From contig LR746267.1 in the NCBI GenBank assembly GCA_902729315.2, forward strand, positions 9,535,424 to 9,599,423: a stretch of 64,000 bases of DNA. Direction: 5' to 3'. Under the pieces are notes generated by a model. The model saw nothing but the letters and a program-made list of their open reading frames with translations, was not told the origin of the DNA and did not search any database. This document shows, in pieces, positions 12,700-23,475 of this stretch. The position numbers were made by a program, and so were the translations under genes. Position 1 is the stretch's first letter. Each line of letters begins with the position of its first letter. This stretch comes from Spirodela intermedia (Eukaryota; Streptophyta; Magnoliopsida; Alismatales; Araceae).

Positions 12700-13125
12700 C
12701 AGAGAATTAATGCATATGCATTGGAGCTGTTCTAGAAATTTAGGGGTGGACCTTTTAAGTATATTTATGGGTGTAAAAGTATATGATCCATCCAATGTGC
12801 TTGCATTCAAGTACTCCTTGACATTTAAGGAAAACACCATTTAAAGTACGGTTTATGGGCTTCAAGTTTGATGATTATAGAACTTGGGAAAAACTATGTT
12901 AAAATATAGCCTATGGCTGAATTAGATTTATCTAAAATATATGCATGGGAGCATGAAAGGTCTGGACTTATGGAAAGTATAGACAGGCCTATCTTTAGGA
13001 CTTAATGTAGATATTTCATCATAAAAAAGATCAGAGGGTTAATATATGCATGATTCATCACATCCATAATTAATAGCTAAAATTGATTAAAAATAATAAT
13101 ATGATTAAAACATTGAAAAATATAT
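12700..13125 (+). repeat. dispersed repeat, copy B
   Basis: The partner of 5580-5995, in direct orientation. It has a ~30 bp insertion near 13050 relative to copy A, and a GA tract starts just past its end. Confidence 0.75.
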
Positions 13126-13738
13126 CTACACAAAGCGAGAGAGAGAGAGAGAGAGAGGATTCTGTGAATCGGCGGCACGTCAGTTAAGCGACTGTGCCAC
13201 CTGCCCCTTCACACGTCAGATTCGTCAGATTACGTTCTTGGCTGATGCTGACACTGTTTTTGGCATCCCATGGCACCTCTGTCGGCTGAAATGATGTTGC
13301 AAGGTAAGCCAACACGAGAAAGGGTAAACCGATGTCTTAATTGACCGTAAAGACGGCGTCTTTCAGCTGGCAGTGGTTGTGGGCCGGTTGGCCTAACCGA
13401 TGACCGAGGTGGACAGCCTATCCGCGATCATGGACGCCTCTGATTGGTCCTTACCTAATTATAGCATCCTCTCTCTCTCTCCGGCTTGGAGTGGGTAAGT
13501 GATTTCTGGTCGAAAGCGCAGCCTACTCTCGGTTCTACACGTGTGAAATAATTGTTGGAAACCCCTAATCTCCAATGCCAGTTTGCAATACAACACCTAC
13601 ATGACTACATCAATTAAAGCCCTGGTTTGATGCCCGCATGTTGGAGTGCCAGCTGGTAGTGAATTCATTTACACACAGCTAGCATCGTGTATTCATTCAA
13701 CGGGGATGGTTGAGATACCTTCTTGCGATTTGATGCGC

Positions 13739-14048
13739 ATTTACATTTACATCCCTGTCTTATCATTTTATTATTGAAAACTCATTTTCTTTTAAAAAAT
13801 GTAATCCCCGCCTAGAAACAAATTCTACGATTGAGGGAACTGCGGTGATAGCATTCTCTATTTCCTTAAGGAACATATTAGTTGATAAATTTTAAGTTCT
13901 ATAAAGGTAAGTAGCTTTATAAAAGCCTTGCAGTATCAATGGCAAAACGTGGCAGTGGGAACCAGACCGAGAGAGGGAGGATTGGGAGAGGGAGAGGGGA
14001 GAGGGGAGACGGGGAGAGAGAGAGAGAGAGAGAGAGAGCGAGAAGGAG
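13739..14048 (+). promoter_or_regulatory. PLR copy 1 upstream block
   Basis: Patchy similarity to the DNA upstream of the other two PLR copies, for example a GATTGAGGGAA block and a shared pyrimidine/A-rich stretch. The duplication therefore included upstream DNA. A (GA)n tract at about 14009-14040 abuts the ATG and is probably in the 5' UTR, where GAGA-binding BBR/BPC factors could act (inference). Confidence 0.55.
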
Positions 14049-15053
14049 ATGGAGAAGAGCAGGGTTCTTGTGGTGGGGGGCACCGGCTACCTGGGGAGGA
14101 GGATAGTGAAGGCCAGCCTCGCGGCGGGCCACCCGACCTTCGTCCTCCACCGGCCGGAGATCGGCATAGATGTGGAGAAGGTCCAGATGCTGCTGTCTTT
14201 CAAGGAGCAGGGAGCTCGACTGGTAGAGGCCTCCTTCTCCGACCACGGCAGCCTCGTGGCCGCCGTGAGGCAGGTCGACGCCGTCGTCTGCGCCATCGCC
14301 GGCGTTCACATTCGCAGCCACCAGATCCCCCTCCAGCTCAAGCTCGTCGAGGCCATGAAAGAAGCCGGCAACGTAAAGGTGAGAGCTTTTATTTAATCCC
14401 CTTCTCTCCTCTTCTCCTCCACCCGCCTCGTTTCCTTCCAGTTGGCTGACGATCTGAAGCCGGTGGCAGAGGTTCCTGCCGTCGGAATTTGGTATCGACC
14501 CGGCGAGGATGGGGTCGGCCCTCGAGCCCGGGAGGATCACCTTCGACGACAAGATGGCGGTGAGGAGGGCGGTGGAGGAGGCCGGAATTCCCTTCACCTA
14601 TATCTCCGCCGGCTGCTTCGCCGGCTACTTCATCGGTGGCCTCTGCCAACCTGGGAATATACTCCCGGCCAAGGAGAGGGTGACCATTCTCGGCTCCGGC
14701 GATGTCAAAGGTCGAAGATCATCCATCCAAATCCGACCTTCAAGCTATTACCCTGTGCTCATTTTCTCTCTCCACAGCGATATTCGTGGATGAGGACGAC
14801 ATCGCGACCTACGCCGTGAAGACGATCGATGATCCGCGGGCGGCGAACAAGACGGTCTACATCCGGCCGCCGGAGAACGTTCTCTCGCAGATGGAGCTGG
14901 TCAGAATCTGGGAGGACCTCATCGAGAGGAAGCTTGAGACGGTCAGCCTCTCCGCCGACGACTTCCTTTCGGCAATGAAAGGTAACTTGCCACTCTTTAA
15001 AGACAACGTAGGCCCACAAACAACTGCATTGACCTATCCACTCGACGCCATTA

Positions 15054-15085
<32 letters not shown>

Positions 15086-15304
15086 ATCTCTGTCTCTATC
15101 TGTATCTGTATTTATCTATCTCTGAGCTGGGCAGGGACCTGCGTTTCAGGTGAGGACTATGTCTCGCAAGTGGGCATGGGGCACTTCTACCATGTGTTAT
15201 ACGAGGGCTGTCTTACCAACTTCGACGTGGCAGAGGAGGCCTCCCAGCTCTACCCAGACGTGGCTTACACACGCGTGAGGGACTACCTCAGGCGGTACTT
15301 ATGA
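14049..15304 (+). CDS. PLR: Pinoresinol-lariciresinol reductase, copy 1
   Basis: Four exons (14049-14378, 14470-14710, 14778-14981, 15150-15304) give 309 residues, the normal family length. GGTGYLG (10-16) is the NADPH-binding motif. FDDKMAVRRAVE places the catalytic Lys at 138, the same number as in the characterised PLR of Thuja. GVHIRSHQI, RFLPSEFGID and GHFYHVLYEGCLTNF are PLR signatures separating it from isoflavone reductase relatives. Known role: cytosolic NADPH-dependent reduction of pinoresinol to lariciresinol and on to secoisolariciresinol in lignan synthesis. Which steps and enantiomers this copy uses cannot be read from the sequence. Intron 3 contains a (CT)n tract; its acceptor tttcag|GT was chosen to keep frame. 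Confidence 0.93.
15054..15090. repeat. (CT)n microsatellite in PLR intron 3
   Basis: A CT tract merging into TCTATC/TGTATC variants, upstream of the last exon of PLR copy 1. Confidence 0.9.
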
Positions 15305-15389
15305 GGAAGGAATAAGAGCATACAATAATTCCTCATGTAAACAGTCAAAATGCTGCTTCTAGAGTTCTCTCTAATGCTGCATTCCTTAT

Positions 15390-15570
15390 GTTGTTTTGAG
15401 GTAAACTAGATGCTGCATTTCTAATGTTTGGCTGAATTATGTCACTTAATGGAGGCATTTACTTCATCTTTTTGTTCCTTGTATATCTTCTACCTTACCA
15501 ATCATCTACCACAAGGACACGCCTGTTTCTCTACTTTTGTTTTGTGATGCTAAAGCGGAGTATTCTGAGG
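15390..15570 (+). repeat. duplicated fragment of NAR1 intron 2
   Basis: Very similar along its length to 24195-24372, the end of NAR1 intron 2, in the same orientation. Shared landmarks include TAAACTAGATGCTGCATT, the block ending CCTTACCAATCATCT and ACAAGGACACGCCTGTTTCT. The match stops just before NAR1 exon 3, so no coding sequence is included. Confidence 0.85.
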
Positions 15571-18500
15571 CATAAGCTGTCGATACAGCGCACACCTTCA
15601 CCAGGCTAGACCTTTTCCTGCTTCCAACATATGTTAAAATACAAAATTACCATACTCTAGGAGGTTTTCAAAATGTCACTAATTGAAATTAAGATCTATA
15701 AAAGTAAGAAGAATCATAATTGAATAAAAATATTTTCAAAACTTGAAATCATATAAAATGTCACTAATTTAAGTAAAACTTAAGTTTAAAATAAGAAAGA
15801 TAGAATTCCAACATCGTGACAGTAGTCACTAGAATTTTATGTACTCTAGAAGATTATTGTATGATACCTATAGCCTCAAAGGCTCTCCTTAGACATGGAC
15901 GATCTAAAATTTTTCTAGATCTTCTTGTAAAATATAAAAATCAATAAAATCGGTCAACGAATCATCTAAGTTAGCTATCACCCAATATAATAAAAATTTG
16001 ACAACTTTTGAATCTTCAGTATGCTTTGAGGATGTGGTGACTTGTCTCTCAATAGATCATCCTCTTCTTGATGATGACTCTTTTGTTGATCAATTAGAGA
16101 TAATTTTATCAAAGAATCTATAATTGTTGTACTCAAAATCTTTGGTCAATTACTTATGAAGATTCGTAAAACTTATAATTTAATTAGATAAAAAGATGAA
16201 TTTTGACTTTGGTGGGACTCAAGTCTTTGTCGGTCACTTGGCTACCTAAGAGAGAAAATATAAATTACCTACATACCCTTATCTAGTGATGTTATGAATG
16301 TATTTTTTTCTTATAAATAAGGGATGTTTTTGATATAAAAATAGTAAGAATCTACAAACAAGCATTGGCACGAGTTTAGTCCCACATTAACTACTTTTTG
16401 ATTTTTTAGACACGTATAATAATACATATTCCAATGGTCAATGTAGTCCTCTCATGTGTACAACCACTTCTTACCCCACACATGACTACCCACTAGTGAC
16501 TTGGAAGGAGAGTGACACACATGTGCCCCCAAATGGTCATTAGCTACTTGAGCCCATTGCTCGTGGCTCTACCAAATTGTGCTTTCAACCTTCTTGTGAG
16601 TCTAGCTGGCTAGTAGGTTTTTCAACTATGCTTTCGACTCACTTGTGGGCCTAGTTGGTTTACATGTCTCCCTTTTTTATATTTATTTTATTTTATTTTA
16701 TTTTGTTTTATCTCAAAAATATGATTATAAAAATTATAAAATTTATATTAAAAAATATAATTAATTAAAAAGTTATATTAACTAATTAAAAACTCATTTT
16801 CTTAATTTAATATAAATACTTTAAGACTTAAAATATATTATTAATTAATTATTAGCTCATGATAATGAAGATTTATCACTAATCATTTGCAAAAATAAAT
16901 TCGATCAAAAGAAAGAAGAAAGGACAATTGATAATGTCCTTCTACCAATGGAAGCACAATCACGATAATTTAATTGCAGCTTTTCAAAAATGAAATGAAA
17001 TATTACAAAAATAGTGTTTAATTTTTTTAAACAATTTATCTAAGAAAAGAAATAATTGTAAAGTAAATTAATTATGAAATGAGAAAGGAGTTTGCAGAAT
17101 ATTATTTAGGTATCACTTGGAAGTTGAACACCAAATACATGAGAGAAAATATCTACAGATCGAAAAAAAATGTAAATTATTTACTTTAAATGATCATATT
17201 TCAGTCATATGCTTGTCACTCACATGTTGAGATCAATCAAGTAGCAAAAAAGCTGAAGAGAAAGCATTAGACTTGATGAAAAGTCTAGTGATGCACGATA
17301 ATTCTCTCTTTTCATATTTCAATCGAAAGATCTTGAGAGCATGAAAAGAATTTTTTTTAATAAAAACTTATGTGTCCAAAAGCAAGAAAGAGAGCCTCCT
17401 TCAATCCCTATTTGTCATACAAAGACTTCAAAGATCATGAGCAAAATCTAATGCTCTTGTATTATTATGGTCTTTCATTGACCTTCATCTATTACGCCTT
17501 TAGTCCTCAATATAACTTCTCATCTACTATCATAATAAGCTTGATATGGTCTATAAGTTCACAATATAGCTTATGACATAGTCAACTTTGTATCATCACT
17601 TATTCTACAATGCAACTCCACATATGATTGTTGATATCTTTGATTTTGATACTATAAGTGAAAATTTATTTATTGAATGTTTACTCAATATTTAATAATT
17701 TTTGTAAGAGGTTGTGCTAAGGTTTGATACCTTTCAAAATTATTTAAGATGTATAATTTTAATGCTCTTGTGATCCTATAGTTAACAAACAAATCTAAGG
17801 AATTGATCCTTGAGATTTTTATATGTCGGAATTAATGCAGCATCTAGAGTTCATATATAAGTACAAGAAATCAAGTGCTAATGCAAGGGAAAAAAGACTT
17901 AAAAAATCACAATGTATCAAAGGCATTGACAAGTTTTGAACTTAGAATCTGAATAATAATAAGTCAAAAGCTTGAATAAATAAATACCTAAAAATAAAAA
18001 AAATATCAAAGTCACTTGTAAAACTTGAACTTGGAATCTAAATAATGACATGTCGTAAGCTTTAGTGAGAAGATATTTAAAAAATTATGAAAAAAGATGA
18101 AGTTGATGTCGTATGTTCTAGACATTGACATGTAGCTAGTTATATGGAGACGACAACAGATTAAACAAGCTTATTTGGACTCAACCTCAACAGCAAAGAC
18201 ATTCGTTGGCAAAAAATAATCTTCAATTCAAGTTTCAAATTTAACATACAAGAAAATAGTGAGTTTTGAGGTATTAAATGCAAAGGTTGTTGGTACACAT
18301 TTTGGGCAATGGGAATAATTTTTGAATTTGTGTGACTACTTTTCAAGATAAGAAATGACTGGAGAACATTGAAGATGAAAAGAAAAAAAAATGTGAAGAG
18401 AAGCTAGCGCTCCAATGTCTATTTATGCTCCAACTAATATCCTTCTTTTTCATCAAGATTTAGTCACTGTTAGCTTCAATGTAGAATAGAATGCTGCATG

Positions 18501-19640
18501 AAATCCTTCATTCAACATTCGTGATTGAAAGCAATATTCATATTAAAGGTTGACACCCTCTATCAGACCCTAAGGTACTTAAGTGGTAAGAGAAAAGGAG
18601 TTTGAGCTAAAACACATGATGTTGATAGTCTAGTTTTACCATTGAAAAGTAAGGTCTCTTAGGAGACTGAATTGGTGTGATTAAATTAGTGATCTTATTA
18701 AATTCACTGTATATTTTCAAGTGAAAGTAATAAACTTTAGTAAGAATGATCCTCCAAGACTAGAAGTAGCTAAGTGAGGGATGAACTAGTATTAAAGGTC
18801 TTGTTGTCCTCAATGGTGAAGAGAGAATCAGAAGAAAACTCGCATTGAAAGGGAGAGAATCTTGAGTGAATCTATATTGAGAAAAACAAGGTTATGAGAG
18901 AACCTATGTCAGCACATCCATTAATAGGCAAAAAAAAGAGATTAGAAAAAAAGTTGTAGAAACTCAATTCACCCCCTCTTGATATTTTTCCTAACCTCCA
19001 TTGAACTTATAATGATGAAATATTAACTTTGACATATCAACACCATGCCACACTACAGCTTGTCATATATTTAAATATTAATATTGATACAATTTATTAG
19101 TCAAAATAATATGAAATGACCATTTTTCCATCATAAAATGTTGTCTAGTTCAAAATCTTTCCAAGCTTTTATACGTTCTAAATTTAAAATTCTCGTGTTC
19201 ATTTTTTCTAAAATTAATTATGAGTCAGTTCACGCAAAATGTGAACTAATATCTCTATATTTTAAATTAAATTTATAGTTGGGGGATGTTCAAAACTTAC
19301 TTCTTTGAAGTATTGAATAGACTATAATTGATTGACATAATAGAATACATGTAGATCATAATTTTATTCATCACACTGTGTTGAAGAGTTTTGTGAAGTC
19401 ACAAAACAAGCCAAATGCCATCTATTGATGTTGATAGGATATAAAAAAGCTAATGCCAACTTAGACACATCTGTTCACCAAGGTTAAAGACCAATGGTAG
19501 AGTGTAAGTTCCCTAGAAATAGTTTGGTCGTCTTTTTAACACAGATGACATTTCACGGGGGACGACTGAGAAAAAAGGAAACCTTCTGGTTCCACGTGCT
19601 GTAAAAGGAACCATTACTACGAGTTTGTACAGATTTTACA
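15571..19640. other. AT-rich intergenic DNA, decayed repeats
   Basis: No gene recognised; open frames are short and unlike known proteins. The stretch 18560-18900 resembles 48605-48900 loosely and may be old LTR-type retrotransposon DNA. The rest has the composition of decayed transposon sequence. Confidence 0.4.
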
Positions 19641-19841
19641 TTTACGTATAAATCCATATTTAGCATGTTATTATAAAAAACCCACTTTCTAAATAATGTA
19701 GTCACATATCCCAAGATTGAGGGAAACTGAGTAAATACCATTCCCATTTCCTGTAGTAAATTGTAACTAGAAGAGGTTTTATAATGCGAGTCGCAAGTTA
19801 TAAAACACTCGTGATTGGCAGAACGGGGAGAGAGACAAGGA

Positions 19842-19885
<44 letters not shown>

Positions 19886-19890
19886 AGCAG
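19641..19890 (+). promoter_or_regulatory. upstream block of the PLR pseudogene
   Basis: Clearly homologous, in inverted orientation, to 22388-22580 upstream of PLR copy 2. Shared pieces include GGAAATGGGAATGGTATTTA (in complement), GCGAGTCGCAA-like motifs and the final (GA)n tract (19843-19881). Confidence 0.7.
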
Positions 19891-20146
19891 ATGGAGAAGA
19901 GCAGAGTTCAGGTGGTGAGGGGCACCGGCTACCTGGGGAAGACGGATAGTGAAGGCCAGCCTCGCGGCGGGCCACCCGACCTTCGTCCTCCACCGGCCGG
20001 AGATCGGCATGGATGTGCAGCTGTCTTTCGAGGTGCAGGGAGCTCCTCTGGTAGAGGCCTCCTTCTCCGACCACGGCACCCTCGTGGCTGCCGTGAGGCA
20101 GGTCGATGCCGTCATATGCTCCATCGCCGGCGTTCACCTTCGCAGC
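19891..20146 (+). pseudogene. PLR: PLR first-exon pseudogene
   Basis: It matches exon 1 of both intact PLR genes from the start Met to GVHLRS. Three lesions are visible. One extra base at about 19940-19945 shifts the frame after GTGYLG. A 15-base in-frame deletion removes five codons in the DVEKVQMLLSF region. The homology then breaks off before the end of exon 1, leaving only a short GGCGGGAACGT remnant. Exons 2-4 are absent from the next kilobase. The VVGG of the cofactor motif has also become VVRG. It cannot make a reductase. Confidence 0.9.
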
Positions 20147-20159
20147 TAATCCGATGGCG

Positions 20160-21206
20160 GGAACGTCTGTAATGGAGCATTTTATCAAATTATCAATAAT
20201 ATATTCATGCTGAAATATTTTTGAAAAAACTAAAAGTTGATTTATGTGATTTATTATACAACGATTGGGTCTCATCACCTCACGTTTGTTCTAGACTGAG
20301 AATGATGAGCTTAATTTATTAATGTAAGTTGTGTTTATGATTGTGATGTCCATGTTATGCTTGCAATTCTAATAACATGTTCTTATGAGGGGCATACCCT
20401 TTTCTCATTATATATACGTCTTTGTATAGGATGCCGTTATATAATGGCTCATTGAATTGTCATCTTGAGAAAGGACTTCCGAGGTCTCTAGTACCACACA
20501 TGTCTATCTCATGATGGATGAAAATTTTCTAATAGAAAAATGTAAACTATGTTTGCAAGACTATATCCAACCCTTTATACATGGCAAACAAACCATTGAG
20601 AAGGTAGAACATCTTCTCGCAAAAAATTCAAGATAGAGCAACTTCTAGGTTGACTGAGATTGTTGCCAAGGTAATGATTATTGAGATAAGGCTCATATCC
20701 TATATTGGGCAAACAATTCATGGCCTGCAAGACTATGTTTCAGCCCAATAATAGAGATGTCGGAAGCTCCAAGTGTTGCAAGTATTTTTGATTTTTTAAA
20801 AGGATGTTTCGTAACTCTCTAATGACAAGAGAGGGATATCAAAGTAGTCTTTTCAGAGCCTGATTCAAGGCATTCGAATAAAACCTAGCTTTCTCAGTTT
20901 TTTCACCTTCGTGTGTTGTTCTGTTCTTGGTGGTTCTCCTCTCCTCTCCCCTCTCTTCCAAGGCAAGATTTTGTTGTTTACTCTTGTAAATAGTACAAAT
21001 GTGATCAGCCATTCTCAGTGGAGAGGTAAGAACCTGAAGATCATGTTGACTGAAATCTAGAAAGAAAGTGAATCTATTTTTTTCACACCATAATTTATTT
21101 CTCAAGTTCAAATCAACTTGTTTTGGTAGACTTTATTTCTCCTTCACCTGCGTATCCCGAAATCTTCAACACATACTCAGAATTATTGCTTGTGCTTATT
21201 CAGTCT
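20160..21206. other. intergenic between PLR pseudogene and copy 2
   Basis: AT-rich with no recognisable gene. The last part (21130-21206) is the 3' flank of PLR copy 2 and resembles the 3' flank of copy 1 (CAATAATTC), suggesting the 3' UTR was also duplicated. Confidence 0.45.
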
Positions 21207-22387
21207 TCATAAGTACCGCTTGAGGTAGTCCCTCATGCGTGTGTAGGGCACCTCCGGGTAGAGCTGGGAGGCCTCCTCTGCCACTTCGAAGTTGGTAAGG
21301 CAGCCCTCGTAGAACACATGGTAGTAGCGCCCCATGCCCACCTGCACGCCGTAGTCCATGCCTGCAACGTACGTCCCTCCCCAGTTCAGAGTCATGGAAA
21401 GAGAGCGAGAGAGAGAGAGATGCGGGCGAGAACTGAGGGTGGGCCTACATTGTTGTGAAGGGTGGCAAATCACCTTTCATGGCGGTGAACAAGTCGTCGA
21501 CGGAGAGGCTGAGCTTGTCCAGCTGCCTCCCTATGAGGTCCTCCCAGATCCGGACCAGCTCCAGCTGGGAGAGGACATTCTCCGGTGGCCGGATGTAGAC
21601 CGTCTTGTTCTCCGCCCGCGGGTCGTCGATCGTCTTCACCGCGTACGCCGCTACATCGTCCTCGTCCACGAATATGGCTGTAGAGAGAGAAAGTGAGCGC
21701 AGGGCGGTAGAACAGCTCGATGCTCAGGACCCAATGAAGGTTCCTCCACCTTTGACGTCGCCGGAGCCGAGAATGGTCACCCTCTCCTTGGCCGGGAGGA
21801 TTCTCCCCGGCTCGCAGAGGCCGCCGGCGAAGTAGCCGGCGAAGCAGCCGGCGGAGATGTAGGTGAAGGGAATTCCGGCCCCCTCCACCGCCCTCCTCAC
21901 CGCCATCTTGTCGTCGAAGCTGACATTCGATGGCTCTACGGCCGACCCCATCCTCGCCGTATCGATCCCAAACTCCGATGGCAGGAACCTCTGCATCCAC
22001 CGGCCACTGAAGGAGACGAAGCGGATGAGAAGAGGGGATTAAAATAAAAGCTGTCACCTTTACGTTGCCGGCTTCTTTCATGGCCTCGACGAGCTTGAGC
22101 TGGAGGGGGATCTGGTGGCTGCGAAGGTGAACGCCGGCGATGGGACAGACAACGGCGTCGACCTGCCTCACGACGGCCACGAGGCTGCCGTGGTCGGAGA
22201 AGGAGGCCTCTATCAGGCGAGCTCCCTGCTCCTTGAATGACAGCAGCATCTGGACCTTCTCCACATCCATGCCGATCTCCGGCCGGTGGAGGACGAAGGT
22301 CGGGTGGCCCGCCGCGAGGCTGGCATTCACTATCCTCCTCCCCAGGTAGCCGGTGCCCCCCACCACCAGAACTCTGCTCTTCTCCAT
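21207..22387 (-). CDS. PLR: Pinoresinol-lariciresinol reductase, copy 2
   Basis: Four exons (22058-22387, 21750-21990, 21474-21677, 21207-21361) have exactly the same lengths (330, 241, 204, 155) as copy 1 and give 309 residues. GGTGYLG (10-16), RFLPSEFGID and the catalytic Lys138 in SFDDKMAVRRAVE are intact. Differences from copy 1 include PIAGVHLRS for AIAGVHIRS, SNVSFDD for GRITFDD, and GMDYGVQVGMGRYYHVF in the last exon. Several fall near the substrate pocket, so specificity may have diverged (inference). The gene is inverted relative to copy 1 and divergent from NAR1, with about 1.1 kb between the two start codons. Confidence 0.93.
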
Positions 22388-23475
22388 CTCCTTCTCTCTC
22401 TCTCTCCTTCCCCCTCTCTCTCTTTCCTCGTTCTGCCGACCATGAGTGTCTTATAGCCTGCGACTCGCAATATAAAACTTCTTCAACTTATAATTTACTG
22501 CAGGAAATGGGAATGGTATTTACTCAGTTACCATCAATCCTCGGATCTGTGACTACATTATTTATAAAAAGTGGGCTTTTTATAATAACATGCTAAAATC
22601 TCCTCTCTCTCTCTCCCCTCTTTGTCGCACGGTGACAAGTGACAGAGAGAGTGTGAGATAGAGACAGAGGCAAAGATGAAGAGAGAGGGAGAGGCAGACA
22701 GACACGGAGAGAGAGGGGGAGAGAGAGAGAGAGAGAGAGGATCTGTGGATCGGTTAGGGCCAACCAGAGTAGCTGCGGTTGAATGCAATGCATATGGTAT
22801 GTACGGAATATATACTTCTGAGGTTGGGACCGTTTTCAAAATTACTTGGAGGCTTGTATGGCCCAGGGAAATAAGAAATGACCACCTTTCATAAAATTAT
22901 GTAGATATCCTTTTTCATGTTATATGCGTGCATATATTTCTTGCTTTAATCACGGACTTCTGTCTAATTATCAAATAGGTCCTCAGCACTTCTTTATAAT
23001 TGTGTACATACCATATTTTTATGCCCAAATTCTTTTGTAATGTAAAGTCATAAGTTACATAATTTCCATAATCGTGAAAATATCCTTTTAATGATCTGCA
23101 ACTTGTTTGTAATACGGAAGCTTAAGAATATACTTTATATAATTGAGGAAATACTCTTATAACTTGCCTTTTAGCCCCGAGATCCAGCACAGTCGCAGAA
23201 CGGATCATTACCGAATCGGCTCCGACCCACAGAGTGTTCGGGTCCTTCAAAGAGCCATAAAGTTACCGCCTTTCTCAAGCGTTTCTTCTTCTTCGACCTT
23301 CCCTCCTCTGCTGAGTCGTCTCCTTCCCCCCGTCGTGGAGCACTCCTCTCTCCGCCAGAGGGAAGCCAAGCTCTGCTCTCTTCTCTGAGAAATTCACTCA
23401 CAGCTGTTTCCACGGAAGGCTTGGTTCATTTCTGCTCTTCTTTTCTTCTATATCTCTCTACCCACGTTGACGGAG
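22388..23475. promoter_or_regulatory. divergent PLR copy 2 / NAR1 intergenic region
   Basis: The PLR side (22388-22580) is shared with the pseudogene upstream block and has a GA tract by the ATG. A GA-rich stretch follows at 22600-22740, then AT-rich DNA. The GC/CT-rich stretch from about 23175 to 23475 is probably the NAR1 5' UTR and core promoter. Confidence 0.55.

Larger units (their letters stand above)
10860..13738. other. intergenic, PAO upstream region
   Basis: The PAO 5' side (CT-rich at 10861-10920) is followed by AT-rich DNA. A short 9-bp tandem repeat and the second dispersed-repeat copy lie here. The 105-codon frame at 10959-11276 starts inside the PAO promoter and has no recognisable domain. 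I see no gene. Confidence 0.5.
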
